NCBI GenBank assembly: GCA_963707665.1
Contig: CAVPQU010000021.1
Coordinates: 1-30,763, forward strand
From: DATJCV01 sp963707665
GTDB lineage: Bacteria > Pseudomonadota > Gammaproteobacteria > Burkholderiales > Burkholderiaceae_D
DNA: 30,763 bases
Reading direction: 5' to 3'
Part shown: positions 7,136 to 17,463 of the stretch, in pieces
How positions within the stretch are numbered: position 1 is the stretch's first letter
Layout: every line of letters begins with the position of its first letter
Notes under the pieces: generated by a model
The model's input: the letters and a program-made list of their open reading frames with translations, nothing else
What the model was told of the DNA's origin: nothing
The model's database searches: none
Program-made: the position numbers and the translations under genes

Positions 7136-9668
7136 CTAAAGCTCCTGCCTCGTGCGCTGGCGGCGCGCATGCGCAAGCAAACCTCCTGCGCGCCAACATT
7201 CGATTTCGAATTCGGTGTCCAGGCGACACCGAACTTCGATGGTGCGAACCCCGCTCCGGGAATGGATTTCCAGCGGCAAAATGGTCGCCGGGCCTCACCG
7301 CTGCCGGCGGCACGGCGATACTAAATGTCGCATCCGGACCGCACTCCGGAAAATGGTCATATTGTAAAGGAAGGACGCCGACCAGCGCCAAGTTGGCACG
7401 GTGGATGCGCTCGAACGATTGCGCAAGAACCGCCTTTACGCCAAGAGCAAACGTCCCCTTGGCGGCCCAATCGCGGGCCGAACCGATGCCGTAGTTTTTT
7501 CCGGCTATGATCAGCGTCGCGACGCCATTTTCCCTATAACGCTGCGCTGCGGCATCGATCGTCAGCGTTTCACCGTCCGGCAGGTACGCGGTCCACCAGC
7601 CGGCCCGTTCAACCAAGAGGTTTTGTAGGCGCGGGTTAGCGAAGGTACCACGCCGCATTACCTCCGGGTTGCCGCGGCGGGCGCCGTAGGTATTGAAATC
7701 CTTCGGCGCGACGCCGGCTTGCGCCAGATACTGCCCCGCCGGACTGTCAGCGGCAATCCGCCCGACCGGCGATATATGGTCCGTCGTGATGGCGTCGCCC
7801 AGCCACAGCAGTGGTCTTGCCGCCTGCAGGGCTTGCCCGGCCGGGCCGGCGTCGCCGGACGCCGTCGCACGGACGAAATAGGTACTGTCTTTTCCCCAGG
7901 AAAACCGCGCGCCCGGCCGGAACGATAATGCCTGCCAGGGAGCGGCATCGGCAGCGCCTTCGTCCGCATGCTGCCCCGCGAGCTGCGCCATGAAATGCGC
8001 TACTTCCTCTGGCGCCGGCCACAGGTCGCGCAGCCAGACCGGACCATGCGGTCCCTGCGCAAGCGGCTCGGCATCAAGGTCGACGCGCGTATTGCCGGCC
8101 AGCGCATAGGCCACCACTAGCGGGGGCGACATCAGAAAATTGCTCTTGATCAGAGGATGAATGCGTGCCTGGAAGTTGCGGTTGCCGGACAGTACGGCAA
8201 CCACGTTGAGGTCGTTCGCCGCGATGGCTTCGCCCACGCCGGGATTGAGTTCGCCGGCATTGCCGACGCACGTCATGCAGCCGTAGCCCACTACCCAGAA
8301 GCCCAGCCTTTCCAGCGGCGCCAGCAGGCCGAGCTGGCCCAGATAGGCCGTCACGCTGCGCGAACCCGGCGAAAACGAGGTCTTGATGCGGGCATCGACC
8401 GTCAGGCCGAGTGCATCGGCGCGCCGTGCCAGCAGCGCCGCGGTCAGAATCGCTGCCGGGTTGGAGGTATTGGTACAGCTGGTAATCGCGGCCAGGACGA
8501 TATCGCCATCCTGCAGCGCATCGGCGAGCCCAGGCTTGGCCGGAATGATCGCCGCCACTTCGGACAGCGCGCGCGCCTGGTGCGGCAGCGCTGGTCCGGC
8601 GACCGTAACGGCAACGCGCGCTAGGTCGAATTCGTAGACGATGTCGAACTCGCGCTCGCGGGCGGCGTCCACCAGGGGCTGCCGTTCCAGATAGGCCTGC
8701 AGCCGCACGGCCGCCTCGGCACGCCCGGTGGCGTGCAGATAGTCGACGGTGCGGCGGTCGAAGGGAAACACCGCGCAGCTGGCGCCATATTCCGGCGCCA
8801 TGTTGGCGATGGTGGCGCGATCCTGCACCGACAGCGCCGCCGCGCCAGGCCCGAAGAACTCGAGCAAGTGGCCGACCACGCCGCGCTCGCGCAGGTAGCT
8901 GGTCAGTTGCAGCGCGATATCGGTTGCCAGCACGCCGGCCGCCGGCGTGCCGCTCAACCTGACGCCAACCGTGATCGGTGGCGCAATGGTGACCGGCAAG
9001 CCCAGCAAAGTGGCGGTGGCTTCGATGCCACCCACGCCCCAGCCAACGATGCCCAGCCCGCCCGCCATGGTGGAATGGCTGTCGGTCCCGATCAGAGTAT
9101 CGGGAAAGTACCAGCCGTTGCGGTAGCGGATCGGCTGGCTGAGCTGTTCAAGGTTGATCTGGTGAACGATGCCATTGCCCGGAGGGACAACGCGCAGGTC
9201 CGGAAAGCTCCGTTCCGCCCAGCGCAGGAAGGCAAAGCGCTCGCGGTTGTCGGCGTATTCATCGGCAAGATTGCGCGCATCGGCGCCAGGGCCCACCGCG
9301 CTGGCGATCACGGAGTGGTCAACCACCAGGTCGACCGGACAGGCGAGCTGGACGGATTCCGGATCCTGCCCCGCCTCGCTCATCATGTCGCGTAGGATGG
9401 CAAGATCAAGCAGGGCCGGCAGACCGGCGTAATCCTGCATCAGCACGCGCGCCGGGCGAAATTCGACTTCGCCCTTGCGCTCGAGCAGCGCCTCAACTTT
9501 TTTCAGCGCATCGGCGTCGCCGCTGCGCAGCAAGGCTTCGGCGATCACCACAATGGTATACGGCGCCTTCGCCAGCCCGGGAAAATGCGCAGCGGCCCTG
9601 GCGAGGTCGATTTCCCTTACCTCGCCGTCGGCCGTCGCGACGACACGGGTGAAACCGCTCGCAATCAC
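7136..9668 (-). pseudogene. Aconitase-family hydratase, frameshifted near the 3' end
   Basis: An iron-sulfur hydro-lyase of the AcnA/IRP class, about 843 aa after correction. The cluster cysteines are visible in TSCTNTSNP and GYGCMTCVGNAG. Other landmarks are GTDSHSTMAGGLGIVGWGVG, LSGNRNFQARIHP and LLWLGDAITTDHISP. The active-site loop reads GSARDWAAKG, where classic aconitases have GSSRDWAAKG. Around 7273 the code reads GCCGCTGGAA; removing one base gives HFAVEIHSRSGVRTIEVRCR and a normal end at TAG 7136-7138. As sequenced it fuses to the IclR gene, which is almost certainly artefact or decay. GTG start, overlapping the transferase stop (GTGA). In this operon the substrate may be a ring-cleavage tricarboxylate rather than citrate; that is inference. 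Confidence 0.82.
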
Positions 9669-10864
9669 TGCTGCAACGCTCCCGTGGTTTCCGCGACAAT
9701 GCCGCGCTGAATTAGGTCGTTGATCACCTTGTCGGAATAGTTCAGGCTGCTCAGGACCTCGCGGGTTTCCTGGCCGATTTCAGGCGGATTGCGCGCCTCA
9801 TGCTGCAGCGATGCCATCTTGATCGGCAGGCGCGGCAGCGCAACCCTGGTGCCATTCGGCAGCGTGACCGGCAGCAGTCCGCCGGTCGCCTTGAGGTGCG
9901 GATCCTCGAACAGATCCTCCGGCCGCCGAACTTCGGCAAAGGGAATGCGCGACCTTTCGCAGACGGCGACGGCTTGCGTCATTTCCAGCGTGCGGAAATA
10001 CTGTACCAACGCCGGAATCAGCGTAGCGCGGTTCTCGATGCGGCCGTTGTTAGTTTCCAGCGCCGGGTTCTGCGCCAGGTTATCCAGGCCGGATTCGGAG
10101 CAAAAGCGCTGCCAGTGCTGGTCGCTCGTGATGCCGACGAACAGGCGGCTGCCGTCCTTCACCTCGAAGGTTTCATAGACCGCCCAGGCCGACACGCGCT
10201 CCGGCATCGGCGGAATCGGCTGGTCCGATTGAGCGGAATAGCACAGATGCTGCCCCATCAGGAATACCGCCGATTCGAACAGCGCCGAACCGACGAACTG
10301 GCCCTTGCCGGTCTGCTCGCGCTCGCGTAGCGCGGCCTGGATGCCGATCACCGCGAACACGCCGCCGGTGATGTCCACCACCGAGGTGCCGGCGCGCAGC
10401 GGCTTGCCGAGCGGGCCTGTCATGAAGGCCAGGCCGGTCATCATCTGGACGATTTCGTCGAGGGCGAGGCGTTCGCCGTAGGGCCCGTCGAAAAAACCTT
10501 TCAGGCTGGCATAGACCAGGCGCGGATTGCGCTTGTGCAGGGTCTCGTAATCCAGGCCGAGCCGGTCCATGGTGCCAGGGCCGAAATTCTCGATCAGCAC
10601 GTCCGCTTCGTCGATGATCTGTTGTGCGATCTCCAAGCCTTCGCCGGTTTTCAGGTTGATCGCGATGCTGCGCTTGTTGCGATTGAAATAGCCGAAATAG
10701 CCAGTGCCAAAACCTTTCAGGCGCCGCGTCGGATCACCGGCGGGGGAAGGCTCGATCTTGAGCACGTCGGCGCCGAGATCCGCGAGGATCATGCCGCAGG
10801 ACGGCCCCATCACGGTATGGCCGAAATCGACCACCTTGATGCCATTCAATGGACCCTTTTTCAT
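9665..10864 (-). CDS. Family III CoA-transferase (CaiB/BaiF type), copy 2
   Basis: A 399-aa CoA-transferase of the same family as the protein at 4894-6066, but clearly diverged from it. It starts MKKGPLNGIKVVDFGHTVMG, with GADVLKIEPSPAGDPTRR and NRNKRSIAINLKTGEG. The catalytic aspartate is expected at Asp164 in SVVDITGG. Its start shares a base with the stop of the second citryl-CoA-lyase-like gene (TAATG), and its stop overlaps the aconitase start (GTGA), so lyase, transferase and hydratase are one coupled unit. The likely role is CoA activation of a hydroxy-acid that the adjacent lyase cleaves. Donor and acceptor are not readable from sequence. Confidence 0.88.
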   Translation of the reverse strand: MKKGPLNGIKVVDFGHTVMGPSCGMILADLGADVLKIEPSPAGDPTRRLKGFGTGYFGYFNRNKRSIAINLKTGEGLEIAQQIIDEADVLIENFGPGTMDRLGLDYETLHKRNPRLVYASLKGFFDGPYGERLALDEIVQMMTGLAFMTGPLGKPLRAGTSVVDITGGVFAVIGIQAALREREQTGKGQFVGSALFESAVFLMGQHLCYSAQSDQPIPPMPERVSAWAVYETFEVKDGSRLFVGITSDQHWQRFCSESGLDNLAQNPALETNNGRIENRATLIPALVQYFRTLEMTQAVAVCERSRIPFAEVRRPEDLFEDPHLKATGGLLPVTLPNGTRVALPRLPIKMASLQHEARNPPEIGQETREVLSSLNYSDKVINDLIQRGIVAETTGALQQ

Positions 10865-11697
10865 TATTCTGCCTCCAGATTGCGGCGTGCCGCGCCATCA
10901 TAGGTATACGGGATATTGGTCGGCATTGGCCCCTTGATACGGCCGCCCTGCTGCATCTGTTCGAAGGCGTGGGAAAGAATGCCGACCGAACGCGACAGGA
11001 TGAACAGGCCGCGCGCCTCGATCGGCGTGAAGCCCAGTTCGCCGAAGATCACGGCGGTGGCACCGTCGATATTCATCGGGATTGGTTTTTTCTTGACGTC
11101 ATGCAGCACCTTCTCGACGGTGCGCGCCACCTTCAGGTAGCGGCCGCTGACTTCGCCGGCGGCGACCGCCTGTTCGACCAGGCCCAGCAAAGGGGCGGCG
11201 CGCGGATCGACCGGATGAAAGCGGTGACCGAAACCAGGCAGGTGCTTGCGCACGGCAATCTGCATGGCGATAGCGTCGGCCAGCGCGTCTTCGCTGGCGC
11301 CTTCGCCGGCCTTGGTGGCGATCGTTTCATAGACTTCCAGGCATTGCTGGCCAGCGCCGCCGTGCACGTCGCCCAGAGCATTCACCCCTGAAGCCATGGC
11401 ATTGTTGATGCCGACGCCACAAGTCGACGCCATGCGTGCGATCGAAATCGACGGCGCCTGCGGGCCATGGTCGACCGACGCAACCAGCGCCGCCTCCAGC
11501 AGAAGGGCCTTGCCCGGGCTGGGTAGTTCGCCCTTCAGCATCAGCCAGATCATCGAGACGAAATCGATCTTGCCGATCAGTTGCTGCACCGGATAGCCGC
11601 GTAAGTTGATGATCCCGGGATGGATATCGACAATCCCGGTCCGCCACCATGCCGTGGCGCCGGCCAGGACGGCTTCGCTGGCTGTTTCGTTTTGCAT
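10864..11697 (-). CDS. Citryl-CoA-lyase-like protein (citrate synthase superfamily), copy 2
   Basis: A 277-aa member of the citrate synthase superfamily, shorter than true citrate synthases. All three classic catalytic positions seem present: His112 in DVHGGAGQQ, His158 in LPGFGHRFHPVDPRA, and Asp211 in NIDGATAVIFGE. This contrasts with copy 1 at 4133-4897, where only the central histidine is clear. The expected chemistry is retro-Claisen or retro-aldol cleavage of a citryl-CoA-like thioester to acetyl-CoA and a 2-oxo acid, or the reverse. It is coupled to the CoA-transferase that follows. With the aconitase homologue next door, this is the heart of the proposed lower pathway. Confidence 0.85.
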   Translation of the reverse strand: MQNETASEAVLAGATAWWRTGIVDIHPGIINLRGYPVQQLIGKIDFVSMIWLMLKGELPSPGKALLLEAALVASVDHGPQAPSISIARMASTCGVGINNAMASGVNALGDVHGGAGQQCLEVYETIATKAGEGASEDALADAIAMQIAVRKHLPGFGHRFHPVDPRAAPLLGLVEQAVAAGEVSGRYLKVARTVEKVLHDVKKKPIPMNIDGATAVIFGELGFTPIEARGLFILSRSVGILSHAFEQMQQGGRIKGPMPTNIPYTYDGAARRNLEAE

Positions 11698-11742
11698 GAT
11701 TTCCTCGTTAGTTTTATTTTGTACAAGAGTGGTGTTGTTGGG

Positions 11743-12177
11743 TTACGCGACTGCCAGCGGCAGCACTGCTTGCGGCCACGGCGCCGCCGCGCCGGCGGCT
11801 TTATGCACGAAAACACTAACGGCACGCGCAGCGCAACGGTCGTTCTGGAACAGCGCCTGTTCCAGCCGCATCGAGGTGCGGCCGAAACCGAGGATGCGTG
11901 TGCCGGTCTGCACCGGAGCGCCATACAGGACTTCGCTGGCGAAATCCACTTCCAGGCGCGCGATGACCAGCTTGGCGTCTGGTGTCAGATGCGGCCTGAC
12001 GATATCGGAGAGATAGTCGAAACGCGCATTGGCGAACAGAGAAGTGATCGCGGCATTGTTGACGTGCTTCTGGAAATCCAGGTCGCTCAGGCGCAGAATT
12101 TCCTTCCGGACATGCGCAAATGCATCCTGGATCGGCAGTGGCGTACGCTCAGTGGAGGAGTGCGCTGCGGTGCTCAT
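11743..12177 (-). CDS. Hotdog-fold acyl-CoA thioesterase (4HBT/YbgC type)
   Basis: A 144-aa single-domain hotdog protein. The box SDLDFQKHVNN (31-41) with the following NARFDYL matches the 4-hydroxybenzoyl-CoA/YbgC thioesterase signature. Members hydrolyse acyl- or aroyl-CoA to free acid and CoA. I chose ATG 12177 because AAGGA lies upstream; a longer frame to 12231 runs into the preceding gene and has no support. It lies 19 bases after the enoyl-CoA hydratase stop and 45 bases before the citryl-CoA-lyase gene, so it is in the same transcript. It may recycle CoA from stalled intermediates. Confidence 0.82.
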   Translation of the reverse strand: MSTAAHSSTERTPLPIQDAFAHVRKEILRLSDLDFQKHVNNAAITSLFANARFDYLSDIVRPHLTPDAKLVIARLEVDFASEVLYGAPVQTGTRILGFGRTSMRLEQALFQNDRCAARAVSVFVHKAAGAAAPWPQAVLPLAVA

Positions 12178-12196
12178 GATTTGATCCTTGGACGCG

Positions 12197-12967
12197 TTAG
12201 GCCTTGCCGTTGGTGGCGACTGCCTGGGCATAGTTTTTCAGCGCATCGACCCGGTAGGCGCGCATCGCCTCATTGGCCTTGCGACCAAGCTCCAGCCCTT
12301 GCGCCAGCGGGATGTCGGCTACCGACTGGAACAGGCGCTTGGTGGCGCGTAGCGAAGCCGGCACGCGCTGCGCCAATTTTTCCGCGACTTCGAAAGCGGC
12401 CTCAAAAGCTTGGCCAGCCGGCACGGTACGGGTGATCATGCCAATACGGCGAGCTTCTTCAGCATCGACAATCTTGCCCACCGAAACCAATTCGAACGCC
12501 GCCTTGCGACCAACCTGCTTGGTCAGGTTGGCCATCACGACTGCAGCCACCAAGCCATGGCGGATTTCCGGGTAACCCATCTTGGCGTCGGCATCGGCAA
12601 TGGTGATGTCGCAAGCCAGCGCAAGGCCGCAACCGCCGCCTACGGCATAGCCATGCACGGCAGCGATAACCGGCTTTTCCATCTCAGGAATCGTCTTGTG
12701 CAGGTTATAGGTCAGGCCAGCGCGGTATTCGACCAGCGACTCCTGGTCAGGGGTAAGTTTCTCGAATTCCTTGGTGTCCGCACCGGAGCAAAAAGACTTG
12801 CCATTGCCTGCGATCAGTACCGCATGGACATTCTCATCTTTCTCGGCAGCATGCAGAGCTGCATCGAGTCGTTCATATAGATCAATATCCATGGCGTTGT
12901 GCTGATCCGGACGATTCAAGGTCAGGATGCGGACGTTATTGCGGTCTTCGATCAATAGGCTGGACAT
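12197..12967 (-). CDS. Enoyl-CoA hydratase/isomerase family protein
   Basis: A 256-aa crotonase-fold protein. The oxyanion-hole regions are seen in GKSFCSGAD (57-64) and HGYAVGGGCGLALACD (105-120). In classic enoyl-CoA hydratases one catalytic glutamate lies in GGGCE; here that position is Gly114. The second glutamate is kept (Glu134 in YPEIRHG). Loss of one glutamate argues against plain hydratase activity and fits isomerase, hydrolase or C-C bond activities found in the superfamily. It lies between livF and the thioesterase on the same strand, 85 bases after livF. It probably processes a CoA-bound intermediate of the island pathway. Confidence 0.87.
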   Translation of the reverse strand: MSSLLIEDRNNVRILTLNRPDQHNAMDIDLYERLDAALHAAEKDENVHAVLIAGNGKSFCSGADTKEFEKLTPDQESLVEYRAGLTYNLHKTIPEMEKPVIAAVHGYAVGGGCGLALACDITIADADAKMGYPEIRHGLVAAVVMANLTKQVGRKAAFELVSVGKIVDAEEARRIGMITRTVPAGQAFEAAFEVAEKLAQRVPASLRATKRLFQSVADIPLAQGLELGRKANEAMRAYRVDALKNYAQAVATNGKA

Positions 12968-13052
12968 CTGGTTACTCCTGTATCGGTGCTGGTGGAGGGC
13001 AGCTTCTGTGCTGCCGTCTGTAGTTATCGGGTTAGTTCAAGACGATATCGGG

Positions 13053-13776
13053 TCAGGCGACCTGCTTCCCGCCCAGGAATGCCTCCTGGACACGCGGGTC
13101 ATGCAGCAGCTCGTCGCCCCGGCCGGCAATGATGATGCGTCCGAGCGAAAGGACATACGCGCGGTCACTCATCTTCAAGGCGGAACGGGCATTCTGTTCA
13201 ACCAGCAGCACGGCAATTTTCATTTCACGCTGCATGACGCCGATCAATCGGAAGATTTCAGCCGTGACCAGCGGTGCCAGTCCCATCGACGGTTCATCGA
13301 GCATCAGGAGCTCTGGTCGTCCGAGCATGGCACGGCCGATGGCAACCATTTGCTGCTCGCCACCCGACAGCGTGCCCGCGGACTGCTGGCGCCTTTCGCG
13401 TAAGCGCGGAAACAGATCGAAAACCATCTCGATATCTTTTTGGATGTCGACAGGCTTGCGGCCATAACCGCCCAAGCGCAGATTGTCTTCAACCGGCAGG
13501 TCAGCAAACATGCGCCGGCCTTCCGGCACCTGGCGCAGCCCGCCACGCGCGATCGTCGCCGCCGACAAACGGTTGAGGCTCTTGCCGGCAAAGGTGAAGC
13601 TGCCGGATTTCGCCTTCACGACGCCCGACAGTGTATTGATCAGGGTGGATTTTCCGGCACCGTTGGCACCGACGATGGAAACCACTTCCCCCTTGTTTAC
13701 CGTTAGCGATATGCCGTGCAGGACGTCAACGGAGCCATAACTGGTATGCAGGTTGTTTACATCAAGCAGCAGGTTT

Positions 13777-13784
<8 letters not shown>
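13053..13784 (-). CDS. livF: Branched-chain-type ABC transporter ATP-binding protein LivF
   Basis: The second ATPase of a LivFGHMK-type importer, 243 aa. Walker A is GANGAGKST, the signature LSGGEQQMVAIGRAM and Walker B LLMLDEPSMGLAPL. It overlaps the livG stop by eight bases. The family imports branched-chain amino acids, amides, urea and also aromatic acids. With the surrounding catabolic genes and the binding protein at 19499-20665, an aromatic or related organic acid is the likely cargo, but that is inference. Confidence 0.92.
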
Positions 13785-14600
<816 letters not shown>

Positions 14601-14604
<4 letters not shown>

Positions 14605-15570
14605 TTGTCTTTCCCGATCCGCACCAGGCGTGTGGCGGCGCCAAACAGACCTGAGGCGAGGCCATTTGGAAGGAACATCACGACGAGCGTCATGATCGTC
14701 CCGTAGATAAACAATTTTGCAGATTCAAAATGTTCCAGCATGTGGGGTAACAAGGTGACCAGCAATGCGCCGATCAAGGCACCCCAGATCGTCGACAAGG
14801 AACCGACAATCACCATCATCAATAACTCGATCGACACCATGATGGAAAAGCTCGATGCGTTGAAAGAACGCAGATAAAAGGCAAACAGCGCACCGGCAAG
14901 ACCGGCATAGCCGGCGGCCAGTGCGAACACGGCCGCCTTGGTTTTCTCGACGTTGATGCCGGCGCCAGCTGCAACGATTTCCGAGGTGCGGATGGCCCGC
15001 AATGCGCGGCCGACCGAGCTATGCACGAGAACCAGAGAAAGGCCAATGATGAGCAGCAGGCAAAGAGCGGCAAACGGCAGCAGTTGCTCACGTTCGATTC
15101 CCGGAATGATGGACAGTTTGGCGAGGTCAACGATGCCTGGATCAAGGCCGCCCGTGACAGTCGTCCATTGGGAGGCAAAGATATAGGCGCTTGATCCAAT
15201 CGCCAAAGTCGCCAGAGCAAGATAGTGGCCGGACAGCCTGAGGATAGGCCGCGCGAATGCATATGCGAGCATGGCCGGCACGAGCATGCCGATGGCAATC
15301 GCCAGCAGTGGATGCAGATTGGAACTGCTGCACCAGATAGGCGACGCAATAGGCTCCCACTGCCATAAAGGCGTTCTGGCCCAGGGAAATTTGACCGGCG
15401 AACCCCACCAGCAAGGTCAGGCCTGTTGCAGCGATCGAGAAGATGATTGCCTGCAGGATGACGCTGCGATAGAAATGACCAACCACCAGGAAATCAATCA
15501 GGACAAGTGCGACGGCGAGCGCCAGTAAGCCACAAGCATCGCGAATTTGAGAGCGGTTAGCTGATTTCAT
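14601..15570 (-). pseudogene. livM: Branched-chain-type ABC permease LivM, one-base frameshift
   Basis: An inner-membrane permease. It starts at ATG 15570 two bases after the livH stop. The first ~60 residues contain membrane helices and the LivM motif GLTLLVGFAGQISLGQNAF. The frame breaks near 15322: TTCCAATC should read TTCAATC, giving QQFNLHPLLAIAIGMLVP and continuing as SGHYLALATLAIGS to the stop at 14601. With one base removed the product is 322 aa, normal for LivM. The downstream part retains the EAA-like loop region (EIVAAGAGINVEKTK). The clean single-base repair suggests a sequence error or a very recent mutation. Confidence 0.85.
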
Positions 15571-15572
15571 CT

Positions 15573-16455
15573 TTACACCCTACGAACTTCAAATTTGCCG
15601 AACATCCCTGCCGGACGCACGATCAGGATCACCACGAGCAGCAGGAAGGAAATCGCATCCTTGTAGCCCGACGCGCCATAACCGGCAGCACAGCTTTCGA
15701 TAATGCCAATCACCAATCCGCCTACCACTGCACCCAAGGGATTGCCCAGACCACCGGCAATCGCCGCAGCAAAACCCTTCAGCCCAAGCGCCATGCCATT
15801 TTCATAAAACGGCGGCGTAATCGGCGCCATCAATGTGCCGGCCAGAGCCGCCGATCAAACCGGCGACCGCAAAGGCGATCAATGCCATGCGACGTGGCTC
15901 GATCCCGCACAGGGCAGCAGCGCGCGGCTCCATGCTGGCGGCTTGCATGGCCTTGCCGATGGTGGTTCGATTAAACAAAAACCACAAGCCGAGGCTTACA
16001 CCCACGAGGGACAAAGCGATCCAGATGCCCTGGGCGGGGACAAATAGCTGACCAAGCAAAAGCGGCGGGAATAAACCGAATTCGGAGACAAAATTGACGT
16101 TGCGCCCGAAGATGATCGACGCGGCGCCGCGCAGCATCAGCGTCAAGCCGATGGTCAGCATGACCAGCATCTGGAGATCGCGGCTTTTTGCCTTGTCAAA
16201 CACCAGCGCCTGCATGGTGATGCCGATACAGGTCGTGCCAAGGACAGCCAAAATCACTGCCAAAAATGGCGGCAGGCTGCCAATGCCCGACACTGACAAA
16301 GCAGCCGTTGCGATACCTCCCATCATCAAAAATTCGCCATTGGCAAAGTTGATGACCCGGGTGGCGTTGAATACGATAGTGAACCCGAGGGCGGCCATGC
16401 CATAGATGCACCCCACCAAAAGGCCACTAACAAGGATCTGCAGGAAATATTCCAT
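15573..16455 (-). pseudogene. livH: Branched-chain-type ABC permease LivH, one-base frameshift
   Basis: An inner-membrane permease and first gene of the long minus-strand transporter/catabolic series. It starts MEYFLQILVSGLLVGCIYGM at 16455. LivH features include GFTIVFNATRVINFANGEFLMMG and the loop AASMEPRAAALCGIEPRRM. Near 15846 an extra T (minus strand) shifts the frame; without it the code reads LIGGLAGTLMAPITPPFYENG and continues to the stop at 15573. The repaired product is 293 aa, the family norm. GTGGA lies upstream of the ATG. Promoter elements are expected in the 362-base divergent region before it. Confidence 0.85.
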
Positions 16456-16817
16456 AAGAATTCCACTCTGTTGCGGTAAACGAAACGTTCGGTCAAACGT
16501 ACATAATTCGGATATCTCGGAATCAAAACTCTATCACGTAGAATTTCATTCTGTCTATTAGAATTTTATCGACAGTTATTCTACTCTTGTTTTGTTGAAT
16601 GAAATGTCGGTCATCTCTCTCCGCCTCGAAATCAAATCTCGTAATAAACCATCAATTCCACGTAAAATTCCCTAATTTACATAGTAGTTAGCTTCATTTC
16701 CTGCACGCCTGATTTGTTTTGCACCGTATTCAATAACGATTGACATTCCCAATGGATCATTACAGAATGCAAGTTTCACTCAGAAGAATTTGAATTCTAC
16801 TTTATAGAGGTTGCCGC
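16456..16817. promoter_or_regulatory. Divergent promoter region with repeated TAGAAT/ATTCTA words
   Basis: This AT-rich 362-base stretch separates livH (minus) from the NIPSNAP gene (plus) and must hold both promoters. TAGAAT or ATTCTA occurs at 16539-16544, 16559-16564, 16578-16583 and 16794-16799. Two sites form inverted repeats: AGAAT-TTC-ATTCT (16540-16552) and AGAATT-TG-AATTCT (16785-16798). The last lies 20 bases before the GTG start. The same word is in the inverted repeat at 6108-6125. A shared regulator, most simply the IclR protein, is inferred. I could not place -35/-10 boxes with confidence. Confidence 0.55.
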
Positions 16818-17417
16818 GTGTTTTGCGAATTGACGACTCTTACAATTAAGGCGGGTGCTGTAAAACAAGCTCTGGATCGCTTGCAATCCCTTGTGGCGGG
16901 ACCCCACCTTTTGGGTTGCTGGTACACCGTGCTCGGCAATGAACCACGCATCTTCGTCCTGAACCGGGGTGAGCCTTCCAGCGAAGGTTTGCGACACAAG
17001 GCGGTTGCAAACCTGGGGCTGTTTGAACTGGGCGATATCGCCAGCACCATTTCCGTCGACACCTATGCCACCCTGCCCTGCATACCGGATATTGAGACCG
17101 GCGCGTTCGGGGGCCTCTACGAAATCCGCACCTATGAGTTGCAACCGGCCAAGGCGCTGGAACTGGCACACAAGGGTTGGGCAGATGTCATCGATGTCCG
17201 CCTGGAATTTGCGCCGATTAGCACGGTCATGCACTCGGTCGGTGGCTTGATTCCGCGACTGGTCCACATCTATCCCTACCGTGATCTCGCGCAGCGGCAG
17301 CAAATTCGGGATGCCGCCATTGCCACCGGCTTCTGGCCGCCCAAAGGAGGAGCGGAGCGCAACCAGGTCATGCGTACTGAAATCGCTATCCCGGCAAGTT
17401 TTTCACCGCTGCGCTAG
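16818..17417 (+). CDS. NIPSNAP family protein
   Basis: A 199-aa protein with GTG start, preceded by AGAGG at seven bases. The second half carries the NIPSNAP pattern: YEIRTYELQPAKALE (about 95-110), then VGGLIPRLVHIYPYRDLAQRQQIR and the terminal IPASFSPLR. The first half (CELTTLTIKAG) looks like a second, weaker copy of the same ferredoxin-like fold. NIPSNAP proteins often sit in catabolic operons but their biochemical role is not settled. It is the first of five plus-strand genes leading to the ring-cleavage dioxygenase and the transporter binding protein. It could bind or isomerise a pathway intermediate; that is speculation. Confidence 0.78.
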   Translation: MFCELTTLTIKAGAVKQALDRLQSLVAGPHLLGCWYTVLGNEPRIFVLNRGEPSSEGLRHKAVANLGLFELGDIASTISVDTYATLPCIPDIETGAFGGLYEIRTYELQPAKALELAHKGWADVIDVRLEFAPISTVMHSVGGLIPRLVHIYPYRDLAQRQQIRDAAIATGFWPPKGGAERNQVMRTEIAIPASFSPLR

Positions 17418-17463
17418 GTCTTGCCAAGACAGACGTGCAGCAAATGGAACAAGGTAATTAACC

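Noticed and set aside
6315..9668. A single 1117-aa aconitase-IclR fusion protein
   Set aside because: The aconitase homology jumps frame near 7273 and, with one base removed, ends at its own stop 7136-7138. The regulator has its own ribosome site and start at 7124. The fusion is an indel artefact or decay product.
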